A stretch of DNA of 64,000 nt. Source: Mycobacterium cookii (GTDB taxonomy: Bacteria > Actinomycetota > Actinomycetes > Mycobacteriales > Mycobacteriaceae). The stretch lies in NCBI RefSeq assembly GCF_010727945.1, contig NZ_AP022569.1, forward strand, positions 3,472,001 through 3,536,000, given 5' to 3'. Below are positions 56,289-64,000 of the stretch, piece by piece (the first letter of the stretch is position 1; each line of letters opens with the position of its first letter). The translations under genes and the position numbers were made by a program. The notes under the pieces were generated by a model that worked only from the letters and a program-made list of their open reading frames with translations, searched no databases and had not been told where the DNA came from.

Positions 56289-57272
56289 ATGTCGGCTGGT
56301 CTGGATTGTCCTAAGCGCATGCAATTCGGGCCGTGCGGCGGGGTGCGACCCGACGGGCAATGCGAGATGCGTCCGGGTCCGTGCACATTCAGCGACGTCG
56401 TGGCGTGGTCGGGAGATCGGCCTGCGACGCGGCCTGCCCGCGCGCCGTTAGTGCTCACCGACTTCAGCTGCCTACCTTTCAATCGCGACGACGTCGCCGC
56501 CACTGCCGCCGTTCTGGCCCCCGGATGCGACGCGGTGCTGGTCGGCGAGCATCAAAACAGGCCGGACTTCCCGCCCACGCTGATGGGATCGTTTCTGCTC
56601 GACGCGGGTGTTGTGCCGTGGATAACGCTGTCCTGCCGGGACCGCAACCGGGTCGTGCTGGAGCAGGAACTGCGCGGCCTTCGCAGCGTCGGCGTCGGCA
56701 CGGTGTTGTGCGTGACCGGGGACGGTCGTGGCTACGACGTCCGCCCGGAAGTGACGCAAACCTTCGACTTGGACGGCCCGCGCCTGGTCGCCCTGGCCGC
56801 CTCGGTCGGTGTCATCCCGGCAGTGCCGGAAACACCGACCGCGCCGCCGGTGCACGCGCGTCCTGCCCGATTGGTGGAAAAGCAACGCGCCGGTGCCGGC
56901 CTGGCCGTGCTCAACCACGTGCCGTTCCCGGACACGATCGCCGGATTCATGGCGACGGCGCGGTCGGCGGGTCTGGCGATTCCGGTGATCGCTGCCGTCG
57001 CGGTGTTCACCGACGAGATGTCGGCGGCGGTCTTGCAGGGTCTGCCCGGCCTCGAACTCGACCCGGCTGCGACGGAAATGGTCCTGCATGCGAGCGATCC
57101 GGTGGCAGCCGGGATCGAGGCGGCCCTCGTCGAGGCGCGGGCGCTGTTGGCCATCGACGGTGTCGACGGCGTCAACGTGTCGGGGTTGGCGTCGGCGGCG
57201 GGCGGGCGTTTCGGCGCCGAGATCAAGGCAGAGGTCGGTCGCCGGATACGGGAGGAGGTGCGGCGCACATGA
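56289..57272 (+). CDS. Methylenetetrahydrofolate-reductase-like protein with N-terminal Cys cluster
   Basis: A 327-residue protein. The first 35 residues hold a Cys-rich module (CPKRMQFGPCGGVRPDGQCEMRPGPC) like the MTHFR_C domain found beside MetF in many bacteria. The rest reads as a TIM-barrel of the MTHFR group (SCRDRNR, VTGDGRGYD, IPVIAAVAVF). The module order is Cys cluster first. Its role could be non-canonical methylene-THF reduction or a related C1 step. The ATG at 56289 has GAGG upstream. Confidence 0.75.
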   Translation: MSAGLDCPKRMQFGPCGGVRPDGQCEMRPGPCTFSDVVAWSGDRPATRPARAPLVLTDFSCLPFNRDDVAATAAVLAPGCDAVLVGEHQNRPDFPPTLMGSFLLDAGVVPWITLSCRDRNRVVLEQELRGLRSVGVGTVLCVTGDGRGYDVRPEVTQTFDLDGPRLVALAASVGVIPAVPETPTAPPVHARPARLVEKQRAGAGLAVLNHVPFPDTIAGFMATARSAGLAIPVIAAVAVFTDEMSAAVLQGLPGLELDPAATEMVLHASDPVAAGIEAALVEARALLAIDGVDGVNVSGLASAAGGRFGAEIKAEVGRRIREEVRRT

Positions 57273-57326
57273 GACGCGCCGGCAAGGATGCGGGGCAACG
57301 CGACGAGGAGGAGGGGCGCACATGAG
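57252..57326. repeat. Pair of near-identical 22-bp segments at two start sites
   Basis: Copy A (57252-57273) and copy B (57305-57326) match at 20 of 22 positions and both hold the purine-rich site, CGCACATGAG. Copy A spans the MTHFR-like stop; copy B spans the methyltransferase start. A local duplication of the initiation region is inferred. Confidence 0.6.
57269..57325 (+). CDS. Possible 18-residue leader microORF
   Basis: An ATG overlapping the MTHFR-like stop (ATGA) opens an 18-codon frame whose own TGA overlaps the next gene's ATG. The arrangement would couple all three genes, but it may only be a by-product of the local duplication. The product is Arg/Glu/Gly-rich with no recognised function. 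Confidence 0.25.
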   Translation: MRRAGKDAGQRDEEEGRT

Positions 57327-58083
57327 CGACGCGATGGACGCTGAATTCGACACCGTCGCCGAGTGGACCGCGCAGGTAGCCATGGACCTCGGCCCGGATT
57401 ACTACGTGCCGGCCGGCTGTCGAGGCAGCGGCAGCCCGGCAGCGCTGGATTGGCTCATCGACGGGATGCAGTTGGCACCGGGCGCCACATTGCTGGACTG
57501 CGGTGCGGGTGTCGGAGGTCCGGCCGCGTACGCCGCACGATCACGCGGCACGCTGCCGGTCCTGGTCGAGCCCGAACCGGGAGCGTGCCGGGCCGCGACG
57601 AGATTGTTCGACTACCCAGTGCTGCAGGCTGCGGGGTCGACACTGCCGATAGCGGACTCGAGTGTCGACGCGGCCTGGGCGCTCGGCGTGTTGTGCACGA
57701 CGCCACAACAGCAAGAGTTGCTCGATGAGTTGCGTCGCGCGGTGCGCCCGGGCGGACGGATCGGACTGCTCGTCTTTGTTGCGCAGCGAGACATGTCGAG
57801 CAGCGAATCCGAGGGTAATCACTTTCCGAGGTCGAGCCGACTGCTGGGCATGGTGGAGCGGGCGTCGCTGCGGTTGGAGCAGTGGCTGAGCACCGCCAAC
57901 CTGCCCGAAATGCCCGCAACGTGGACCGAGCAGATGGACGAGATCGACAGAGAGCTCAACGAGCGGTACGGCGACACCGAGGCATGGCAAGTGTCCGAGC
58001 GTCAAAGTTCTCGAATCGGAGCGCTTCTCGAGGAGGAGGCTCTAACCGGCGCGCTGCTCGTCTTGAGTCGCGGCGCTTACTGA
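57322..58083 (+). CDS. SAM-dependent methyltransferase (class I)
   Basis: A 253-residue methyltransferase with motif I LLDCGAGVGGPAAYAAR near residue 54, an acidic post-I strand LPVLVEPEPGACR and motif III-like LRRAVRPGGRIGLLVFV. It is coupled with the MTHFR-like gene, so it may use a folate- or C1-related intermediate, or simply share regulation. GAGGAGG precedes the ATG. Its TGA is the first half of an operator-like repeat. Confidence 0.85.
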   Translation: MSDAMDAEFDTVAEWTAQVAMDLGPDYYVPAGCRGSGSPAALDWLIDGMQLAPGATLLDCGAGVGGPAAYAARSRGTLPVLVEPEPGACRAATRLFDYPVLQAAGSTLPIADSSVDAAWALGVLCTTPQQQELLDELRRAVRPGGRIGLLVFVAQRDMSSSESEGNHFPRSSRLLGMVERASLRLEQWLSTANLPEMPATWTEQMDEIDRELNERYGDTEAWQVSERQSSRIGALLEEEALTGALLVLSRGAY

Positions 58084-58105
58084 CAGTCGTCATTGACGGT
58101 CGTCA
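58081..58105. promoter_or_regulatory. Tandem TGAC-N4-GTCA operator
   Basis: TGACAGTCGTCA (58081-58092) and TGACGGTCGTCA (58094-58105) are two palindromes separated by one base, ending 22 bp before the TetR ATG. The left copy overlaps the preceding stop codon. They are strong candidates for autoregulation. Confidence 0.7.
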
Positions 58106-58127
58106 GTCAACGTCGTATCGTCCATCC

Positions 58128-58757
58128 ATGGCAACGCGACAGGCCGTCGAAGAGCGCGGAACCTCGGTCGGCGGTGGGCGAGAGGCGCAACGGCTCCAGA
58201 CCCGAGCGCGTCTGTTCGACGTTGCGCTGACCGAGATAGCGCGATCAGGTTTAGCCGGCGCCGACGTCAGCGCCATCGCGAAAGCTGCTGGGGTGGTCCG
58301 GGGAACGTTCTATTTTCACTTCCCGACCAAAGAGCATGTGCTGGTCGAATTGGAGCGAAACGAAGAAGTCAAGATCGTCGAGGAGCTCACCGCACTGAGG
58401 GCCGAGGCCGACGACGTGGAGACGATGTTGTCCACGCTTGTGCAGCGTGTGAGTGCGGCTAAACACCGCTTGGGCGTACGGGTATTCCGAGAAATGCTGG
58501 CACTGCACTTCTCGTCGACACGACCCGTCGAGTCTGAGTTGGCTCGGCACCCGTTGGCGGAATTCCTGATCGGCGTACTCGCTGAAGCCCAACAGGCGGG
58601 CCGGGTCGTGGGCGACGCAGACCCGGCTGAGATCGCGGTTTTCGTCTTGACCGGACTTTTCGCGCTGCTTGCCACCGGGGCGCACGATTCCGGCACGCCG
58701 GATGCGCTCTTGAGCCGCTACGTCAGAACAGTTGTCAAGGGATTGGAGAAACGATGA
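58128..58757 (+). CDS. TetR-family regulator
   Basis: A 209-residue regulator with helix-turn-helix ADVSAIAKAAGVVRGTFYFHFPTKEHVLVEL. It shares the region between operon parts with a double palindrome. The next gene's ATG overlaps its stop (ATGA), so the regulator is coupled to a ferritin-like protein. Confidence 0.9.
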   Translation: MATRQAVEERGTSVGGGREAQRLQTRARLFDVALTEIARSGLAGADVSAIAKAAGVVRGTFYFHFPTKEHVLVELERNEEVKIVEELTALRAEADDVETMLSTLVQRVSAAKHRLGVRVFREMLALHFSSTRPVESELARHPLAEFLIGVLAEAQQAGRVVGDADPAEIAVFVLTGLFALLATGAHDSGTPDALLSRYVRTVVKGLEKR

Positions 58758-59578
58758 GCACCAACACAATCGAAGGATATCGAGAGTATCTGCAGAAACG
58801 TGACGGAGAAGCCGACCTGCTCAACCGGCGTCTGGCCAATCGCGAGGAGTTCTTCGACGGCCTGGTTTCCGATCCTGTCCGGTCGAAAAGCCCAGCCGAC
58901 AGGAGAGCCTTCACGCGGAATCTTCATCGCCGGTTACCCGAGCCGGGCTTAGACGGCAAGATGCTGTTCTTGTTGGCCACGGCCAAGTTGAACCAGGCGG
59001 AGCGGTTCGGTGTCGGTCTCGGGGAGACCTACGGGCACAACAGCGACGACAGCGTGCCACCGGAGCGGGTCTATCTCGAACTCGAAGAGCATTACCACAC
59101 TCGTTTGCTCGCATACGTATTGGACATGTTCGATCTGACGTTCCAGGTAGTGCCGCCGCCGTTCGTGATGCGCCAGTTCGTCAAGATGGCAGTCTTCATC
59201 CCGCAGCGACTTGGTTTCGCGTTCGTCGGGGCGTCAGAGATGGCGGGCTGTGTGCTGTTCGACGAACTGCGCCGGGTGGGGGTTGAATTGTTCGCCGATG
59301 AGCCCGAAGTCGCGAACCGAATCGAGATGCTCTACAGCGAAATCCTCACCGACGAGATTGGTCATGTCGGCTACTGCGCATCGCGTTGCACCCCGGCGGA
59401 GCGAGCAGTGATGCGTCGGGTCTATCCCTTCATCGCGAGACTTTTCGCGCGCCAGACCGCGGAGATCGGTTTGCTAGTCGACCCGGAGACGTTCAACGCT
59501 CGACTCAGGCGTCCGTTCGACGTCGACGAGCTCTCCAGCGGACTCAAGAACGAGACGTATCTTGTAACGCATCCGTAA
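58754..59578 (+). CDS. Conserved ferritin-like or diiron-type helical protein
   Basis: A 274-residue, mostly helical protein. Two blocks look like metal-ligand motifs of diiron four-helix bundles: ERVYLELEEHYHTRLLAY near residue 100 and EILTDEIGHVGYCAS near residue 196, each with Glu and His in E-x-x-H spacing. No specific family name is assigned. It is the last gene of the coupled unit with TetR. An oxidative or C1 function is inferred. Confidence 0.65.
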   Translation: MSTNTIEGYREYLQKRDGEADLLNRRLANREEFFDGLVSDPVRSKSPADRRAFTRNLHRRLPEPGLDGKMLFLLATAKLNQAERFGVGLGETYGHNSDDSVPPERVYLELEEHYHTRLLAYVLDMFDLTFQVVPPPFVMRQFVKMAVFIPQRLGFAFVGASEMAGCVLFDELRRVGVELFADEPEVANRIEMLYSEILTDEIGHVGYCASRCTPAERAVMRRVYPFIARLFARQTAEIGLLVDPETFNARLRRPFDVDELSSGLKNETYLVTHP

Positions 59579-59581
59579 GCC

Positions 59582-60598
59582 TTACTGCGCAAGCAGATTC
59601 ACGACGCCGGCGAAGACGGCAGGCATGGCCGCCGCGGCTGGCACGATGCGCGACCGGGCAGGCCCGTAGGCGCTCGCTTGCAGCAACGCCGCAGTCAGCA
59701 TCCGATAGCGCCGAGTCAGCTGGCGCCATTGCCGGTCGTAATCTGCCGGACGCTCGGCGAGCACGCAGTCCACCGCCGCCTCGGCCGCACCGAACGCCAG
59801 GCCGAGACCCTCACCGGTGAGCGCGTCGACGTAACCGGCAGCGTCGCCGACGAGCAGCACCCGGCCGGCCGTGCGATGCGACACTTTCTGTCGCAGCGGG
59901 CCGGCCGCACGGTCGGGCTCGTGCGCGCAGCCGTCGATGCGATCCCGAAGGGCGGGGAATTCGGCTAAGCGGCAACCGAATCCGCCCCGTTGCGAGGTGA
60001 GCAGCGCTATGCCGACACAGTCGTTGGCGACCGGAGTCACGTAGGCCTCGGCTCCCGGCGCCCAGTACACCTCGACGTGATCCGACCACGGCTCGGTCTG
60101 CACGTGGCGGCTGATGCCCCACCGGCGGTTCCCCGGGCTCGGTTGCTCCAGGCCCAGGGAACGACGGATAGGGGAGTGCAGCCCATCGGCCGCGGCGAGG
60201 TACCGCGCTTGCCACCGTCCGGCGCGCACACTGTCGCAGTCTTGGGTGATTTCGCGTACCTCGTGGTGACAGATCTGCACGCCGGCTTCCACGGCGGCGT
60301 CGAGCAATGCACCGTGCAGCACCGTCCGGCGCACGCCGCGGCCGGCGCCATGCTTGAACTGCGCATCGACGTGCCGCGATCCATCGCGATAGCTGATCCC
60401 CCGGATCGGCTTGCCGTGCGGATGCACCCCAAGTCGGTCCAGATGGCGCAGCGTATGCGGCATCAGCCCTTCGCCACAGGCTTTATCGATCACACCCTGA
60501 CGCCGTTCGGCGACAACGACTTCCAGCCCGGCCCGAACCCCGTGAATCGCAGTCGCCAGCCCTGCGGGGCCGCCGCCGACGACGAGGAGGTCGATCAT
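59582..60598 (-). CDS. FAD-dependent oxidoreductase, geranylgeranyl-reductase-like
   Basis: A 338-residue flavoprotein of the GGR/PHBH type with VVGGGPAGLATAIHGVRAGLEVVVAE at the N-terminus, GLHSPIRRSLGL near residue 140, and RVLLVGDAAGYVDALTGEGLGLAFGAAEAA near residue 262. Its ATG overlaps the stop of the ICMT-like gene (ATGA). With the type III polyketide synthase upstream, it probably oxidises or hydroxylates an alkylresorcinol or pyrone product. Confidence 0.88.
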   Translation of the reverse strand: MIDLLVVGGGPAGLATAIHGVRAGLEVVVAERRQGVIDKACGEGLMPHTLRHLDRLGVHPHGKPIRGISYRDGSRHVDAQFKHGAGRGVRRTVLHGALLDAAVEAGVQICHHEVREITQDCDSVRAGRWQARYLAAADGLHSPIRRSLGLEQPSPGNRRWGISRHVQTEPWSDHVEVYWAPGAEAYVTPVANDCVGIALLTSQRGGFGCRLAEFPALRDRIDGCAHEPDRAAGPLRQKVSHRTAGRVLLVGDAAGYVDALTGEGLGLAFGAAEAAVDCVLAERPADYDRQWRQLTRRYRMLTAALLQASAYGPARSRIVPAAAAMPAVFAGVVNLLAQ

Positions 60599-61104
60599 GT
60601 CAGGCCCGCCAGTGCCGTGTTCTCGACTTTGACCCGCGTGCTCAGCAGCCACGCGTTGAGGGCCGAGAACACCACCGCAGTGATCCACGCGCTGTGCACC
60701 AGCGGCAATGCGAGACCTTCGGCGATCACCGCGACATAGTTCGGATGCGGTATCAACCGGTACGGGCCACCGGTGACACGGGGCGCGCCCGGGATCACGA
60801 TCACGCGGGTGTTCCATTGGTAGCCCAAGGTGGTGATGCACCACCACCGCAGCGCTTGCGCCGCAACCACGATGGCAAACATCGGCCAGCCGAGAGCTGG
60901 TATAAAGTTGCGGTGCAACAGGATTGACTCAGCCAGGCATCCAACCAGCAGGACCGTGTGCAACAACACCATCGCCGGGTAGTGTCCGGAGCCGAATTCC
61001 ACTCCACCGTGTGACTTGCTGACGACTCGGTGACGTTCGGCGACGCGTACTTCGATCAGCCGCTCGATCGCGACCGCGGCGATCAAGAGCGCATACCAGG
61101 TCAT
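60595..61104 (-). CDS. Isoprenylcysteine-carboxyl-methyltransferase-like membrane protein
   Basis: A 169-residue membrane methyltransferase with about four to five helices and the family C-terminal block GGPYRLIPHPNYVAVIAEGLALPL, in which the R-x-x-PHPNY residues bind SAM. In comparable mycobacterial clusters it methylates the polyketide. The ATG at 61104 is 7 bp after the polyketide synthase stop. Confidence 0.88.
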   Translation of the reverse strand: MTWYALLIAAVAIERLIEVRVAERHRVVSKSHGGVEFGSGHYPAMVLLHTVLLVGCLAESILLHRNFIPALGWPMFAIVVAAQALRWWCITTLGYQWNTRVIVIPGAPRVTGGPYRLIPHPNYVAVIAEGLALPLVHSAWITAVVFSALNAWLLSTRVKVENTALAGLT

Positions 61105-61111
61105 GGCCGAC

Positions 61112-62218
61112 TCACCGCCAGCGCAGCATGACGAGCTCGGAGCAGAAGCCGGGCCCCATCGCAAGCATGATCCCCGGGCTGCCGCTCGGCGGTTGCTTGG
61201 CGATCGTGTCGCGGAAGACGTGCAGCACCGACGACGACGACAGGTTGCCGACCTCACTCAACGACCGCCAGGTCAATTCCAGTGCGTCATCGGGTAATCC
61301 GAGCGACGACACGATGGTCTCGATCACCTTGGGCCCGCCCGGATGGCTCACCCATGCGGCGACGTCGTCGATACCGAGGCCGTACGCGGCCAGCAAGCCG
61401 GACACGTCGTCGCCGAGATACTTCTCGACGACGGTGGCCACGTCCGGCGAGAGGATGAGCCCGAAGCCGGTGGAGCCGATCCGCCAACCCATGGTGTCCT
61501 GGGAGTCGGGGTAGAGATGGCTGCGTGAGCCGAGGACTTCGGGTCCGCGGGCGCCAATCCGCTCGGCGCGACGTTCGCCGACCGCGACGACCGCCGCGGC
61601 GCCGTCACCGAACAGCGCGGTGCCGACCAGTGACGCCAACGACGGACCGGTCGCCGGGAAAGTGAGCGAGCACAGTTCGACCGACAGCAGCACCGCCACG
61701 TCGTCGGGCGCACCGCGCAGGTAGTCGTTGAGTCGTCCGATGCCGGCGGCACCTGCCACGCAGCCGAGGCCAAACATCGGCACCCGTCGCACATCGGGAC
61801 GAAGTCCCATCCGGGTTGCGATGCGGGCCTCCAGCGAGGGCACCGCAAGGCCGGTAACGGTCGTGGAGTAAATGACATCGACGTCCTCTGGCCGCAGCCC
61901 CGCCTCGTCCAGCGCAGCGGACAGCGCCGCGCATCCGAGCTCGACCGCGTTCTCGATCCAGACGTTGTTCGCGTCGCCGAAGTCGGTGAGCGACGCGTAT
62001 TGCTCTAGTGGCAGCACCAGATAGCGACTGTCGACCTTGGAGCTGGCGTGGAACTTGCGCAGCGCGTCGGCATACCCCTCGAACGCCGGAAGCGCGGCAA
62101 GCGTCTCGGTGATCTCGTGCTGGGCATAGCGATGCTCGGGCAACGCGCCCTGCACGCCTGCTATTACGCTGCCGGCTTTGTGGGCCCGAAACTTCTTGCG
62201 GCTCATAGGAACCCCCAT
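61112..62218 (-). CDS. Type III polyketide synthase
   Basis: A 368-residue chalcone/stilbene-synthase-like enzyme. The catalytic Cys is in [11 protein letters not shown] near residue 160, His in [12 protein letters not shown] near residue 291, Asn in [11 protein letters not shown] near residue 322, and the C-terminal MGPGFCSE loop is typical. Family enzymes in mycobacteria use long acyl starters to make alkylpyrones or alkylresorcinols. The ATG at 62218 follows AAAGGTGAG. It leads a three-gene operon. Confidence 0.92.
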   Translation of the reverse strand: MGVPMSRKKFRAHKAGSVIAGVQGALPEHRYAQHEITETLAALPAFEGYADALRKFHASSKVDSRYLVLPLEQYASLTDFGDANNVWIENAVELGCAALSAALDEAGLRPEDVDVIYSTTVTGLAVPSLEARIATRMGLRPDVRRVPMFGLGCVAGAAGIGRLNDYLRGAPDDVAVLLSVELCSLTFPATGPSLASLVGTALFGDGAAAVVAVGERRAERIGARGPEVLGSRSHLYPDSQDTMGWRIGSTGFGLILSPDVATVVEKYLGDDVSGLLAAYGLGIDDVAAWVSHPGGPKVIETIVSSLGLPDDALELTWRSLSEVGNLSSSSVLHVFRDTIAKQPPSGSPGIMLAMGPGFCSELVMLRWR

Positions 62219-62272
62219 GTAACTCACCTTTCGTGGACGACGTGGCGTGCCGGCTCCATTGCCGCTGCTGAC

Positions 62273-62392
62273 ATCGGTGACTAAATCTTGAGGCCTCACA
62301 ACATGTCACGGTCTCGAGGCCTTTCCGGTTCATCGATGCCTCCCGCTGCAGTTAACTCAACGAACGATGACTTTTGTCAACAATCGGTGACT
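62273..62392. repeat. Direct repeats ATCGGTGACT in PKS-TetR intergenic region
   Basis: ATCGGTGACT occurs exactly at 62273-62282 and 62383-62392 in the 232-bp divergent region between the polyketide synthase and the first TetR gene. Spacing is 110 bp. Confidence 0.45.
62368..62379. promoter_or_regulatory. TGAC-N4-GTCA operator candidate
   Basis: TGAC-TTTT-GTCA is a perfect 12-bp palindrome of the same form as the tandem pair at 58081. It lies 72 bp before the TetR start and 150 bp before the polyketide synthase start. Confidence 0.55.
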
Positions 62393-62450
62393 TAAAGATA
62401 CGCGCGGCGGTTGGCCTAGTCAACGGGTGATGACATATCGTGTAGTGGCG

Positions 62451-63011
62451 ATGACCAAAAGACCCCGCAACGCGGCGCAGACCAGGGCGGACATCCTGGC
62501 CGCCGCGCGCCGCAGATTCGCCGGAGACGGCTATGACCGCACGACGCTGCGTGCGATCGCGACAGACGTCGGGGTGGATGCGGCGCTGGTGATCCGCTAC
62601 TTCGGCAGTAAGCAGGACCTGTTCGCGACCGCCACCGAATTCACCATCGAATTGCCCGATCTCACCGACGCCGAACCCGACGAGATCGCGGACATGCTGT
62701 TGCCGAGGTACTTCGCCGTGTGGGAAGAAGACCACTCGTTCATGGCGCTGCTGCAAGCCGCGATGACGAGCAGGGTCGCCGCCGACACACTGAACGAGAC
62801 GCTGGCTACCCATGTCGCGCCGACCCTGAAGGCCGCGACCCCCGACCACGATCAGCAGCGGATCGCCCTGACCGACGCTTTCGTCATCGGCCTGGCCGCC
62901 ACCCGATCGGTGCTGGGAAATCTCCCAGCGGCTGAGTTGAGCCGCGACGAACTTCGGCAGTGGGCGGCGCCGGTGTTTCGGCAGTTACTGGTCGGGCCGG
63001 CGCCGTCGTGA
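62451..63011 (+). CDS. TetR-family regulator (tandem copy 1)
   Basis: A 186-residue regulator starting RPRNAAQTRADILAAARRRFAGDGYDRTTLRAIATDVGVDAALVIRYFGSKQDLF. The ATG at 62451 is chosen by comparison with its paralog, over upstream GTG/ATG codons at 62427-62430. The stop overlaps the start of the second copy (GTGA). Divergence from the polyketide synthase suggests control of that operon. Confidence 0.9.
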   Translation: MTKRPRNAAQTRADILAAARRRFAGDGYDRTTLRAIATDVGVDAALVIRYFGSKQDLFATATEFTIELPDLTDAEPDEIADMLLPRYFAVWEEDHSFMALLQAAMTSRVAADTLNETLATHVAPTLKAATPDHDQQRIALTDAFVIGLAATRSVLGNLPAAELSRDELRQWAAPVFRQLLVGPAPS

Positions 63012-63571
63012 CGGTCACCCGGCCGCGCAACGCCGCACAAACCCGCGCCGACATCCTGACGGCGGCGCGTCGACGCTTCGGATCCGACGGCTACGAGCGG
63101 ACGACGCTGCGGGCGGTTGCCGCCGATGTCGGGGTGGATGCGGCATTGGTGATCCGGTACTTCGGCAGCAAGCAGGACCTGTTCGCGGCCGCAGCGGATT
63201 TCGCGATCGACCTGCCTGATCTCGCCGGTGTCGATCCCGGGGACGTCGCCGGGATTCTGCTGCCGCGATTCTTCGCGGTGTGGGAAGAGGACGAGACGTT
63301 CTTGGCCCTGCTGCGGGCCGCGATGACCAGCCCGCTGGCGGCCGACACCCTGAGGCAGGTGTTCTCGCAGCAGGTCGCGCCCAAGCTGATCACCGCGACG
63401 CCGGACCATCCCGTGCAGCGGATCGGACTGATGGGTGCGTTCGTCATCGGCCTTGCGATCACCCGGTATGTCCTGGTGAATCCGCCGGTGGCCAGCCTGA
63501 GCCGCGAAGAGCTCAGCCGCTGGGCAGCCCCGGTGATCACGCAGCTGCTGGTCGGGCCGGCGCCGACATAA
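63008..63571 (+). CDS. TetR-family regulator (tandem copy 2)
   Basis: A 187-residue regulator nearly identical in its DNA-binding half to the copy immediately upstream (RTTLRAVAADVGVDAALVIRYFGSKQDLF), so it arose by tandem duplication. GTG start overlaps the first copy's stop. The recognition helices appear the same, while ligand domains differ, so the pair may share operators with different inducers. Confidence 0.9.
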   Translation: MTVTRPRNAAQTRADILTAARRRFGSDGYERTTLRAVAADVGVDAALVIRYFGSKQDLFAAAADFAIDLPDLAGVDPGDVAGILLPRFFAVWEEDETFLALLRAAMTSPLAADTLRQVFSQQVAPKLITATPDHPVQRIGLMGAFVIGLAITRYVLVNPPVASLSREELSRWAAPVITQLLVGPAPT

Positions 63572-63594
63572 TCGCGCCGTGCCCGCGAGAAACA

Positions 63595-63607
63595 AGACTG
63601 TTAGTCT
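63595..63607. promoter_or_regulatory. Dyad upstream of MFS gene
   Basis: AGACT (63595-63599) and AGTCT (63603-63607) form a 13-bp dyad 53 bp before the transporter start, in the short gap behind the second TetR gene. Confidence 0.4.
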
Positions 63608-63659
63608 CGTATGAAGTGGGGGTCTGACGGTGCGGCTATAACGCTGAAGGGGGTGGCGG

Positions 63660-64000
63660 GTGGTCAATGCATTGATCCAGCCGGGCCAAGACAGCGACTT
63701 CGCTCTTTCCGGCTTGTCACAACGGGCCCGGCTCTGGTTACTCACGGTGGCGTGCTTCGGCGTGCTGCTGGTGATCTCGTCGATGGTGGCGCTGAACACG
63801 GCGCTTCCCGACATCGCCATGGCAACGTCGGCCAACCAGACCCAGCTCACCTGGATTGTGGACAGCTACACCTTGGTCCTGGCCTGCCTGCTGCTGCCGG
63901 CCGGCGCGCTGGGTGACCGTTACGGTCGGCGCGGCGCGATGCTCGTGGGTCTCGCCGTATTCGGTGCGGCGTCTCTGATACCGGCAATGCTGTCCGACCC
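63660..64000 (+). CDS. MFS drug exporter (DHA2/EmrB-type), 3' end outside window
   Basis: The GTG at 63660 opens a frame that runs to the window edge (113 codons visible). It encodes two to three hydrophobic helices, the DHA2 sequence SSMVALNTALPDIAMATSANQTQLTWIVDSYTL, and MFS motif A GALGDRYGRRGAMLVG. AAGGGGG lies before the start. Adjacency to two TetR genes suggests that one regulates this exporter. Total helix number cannot be seen. Confidence 0.88.
   Translation, partial: MVNALIQPGQDSDFALSGLSQRARLWLLTVACFGVLLVISSMVALNTALPDIAMATSANQTQLTWIVDSYTLVLACLLLPAGALGDRYGRRGAMLVGLAVFGAASLIPAMLSD

Overview
The window is high-GC actinobacterial DNA and reads as a Mycobacterium chromosome, most likely non-tuberculous. 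The evidence is the set of families present: an MmpS/MmpL pair, two mycolic-acid-type cyclopropane synthases, a DesA3-like desaturase, an LdtA-like L,D-transpeptidase, an Rv0203-like hemophore, two cutinases, a PE-PPE hydrolase, a mycothiol-dependent nitroreductase relative, NmtR/CtpJ, and a TIGR00027 methyltransferase. No rRNA, tRNA, CRISPR array, prophage or insertion sequence was seen. Most genes are chromosomal accessory metabolism in short operons.

Layout. 0-5.1 kb: a nearly complete molybdenum-cofactor island (moaA-moaD, inverted moaE, moeA-moaC-mog) facing a MOT1-type molybdate permease. 5.3-12.8 kb: a small membrane protein, L,D-transpeptidase, desaturase, FAD/Rieske oxidoreductase, HAD phosphatase, Tat-exported DUF1906 protein and hemophore-like protein. 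12.8-16.8 kb: a TetR-centred module with a KshA-like Rieske oxygenase and two paralogous dihydrodipicolinate-reductase-like enzymes. 16.9-25.9 kb: PE-PPE hydrolase, vanadium haloperoxidase-like protein, Fe-S protein, a 1010-residue patatin and a conserved H-E-x-x-E protein. 26-32.6 kb: lipoprotein metallopeptidase with a DUF4333 protein, a broken STAS gene, GT2 with a PIG-L/methyltransferase fusion, and a STAS / RsbW-like / GAF-ANTAR operon.

32.7-44.8 kb is the regulation and stress stretch. A CsoR-family regulator with a CstR-like cysteine pattern sits beside an mmpS-mmpL operon and a divergent DsbA-like nitroreductase relative, and two very similar operator-like palindromes lie in the relevant promoters. 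Next come a membrane-anchored barnase-type RNase with a barstar, NmtR with CtpJ and a CobW GTPase, and a heme oxygenase followed by a 129-residue relic that joins the N-terminus of a bacteriophytochrome to the C-terminus of a SpoIIE phosphatase. A zinc-type dehydrogenase beside it is broken by a 5-bp duplication and a 1-bp deletion.

46-64 kb: adenylate cyclase, cutinases around a nitroreductase, methyltransferase, TetR/TauD pair, HxlR/SDR pair, tandem cyclopropane synthases, an MTHFR-like / methyltransferase / TetR / four-helix-type operon, and a type III polyketide synthase - ICMT-like methyltransferase - FAD reductase operon divergent from two duplicated TetR genes and an MFS exporter cut by the window end. 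A TGAC-N4-GTCA palindrome recurs in two of these promoters. Several intergenic inverted repeats look like operators or terminators and are listed individually. Starts were chosen by ribosome-binding site, gene overlap and family length. All functions are from sequence reading without database searches.
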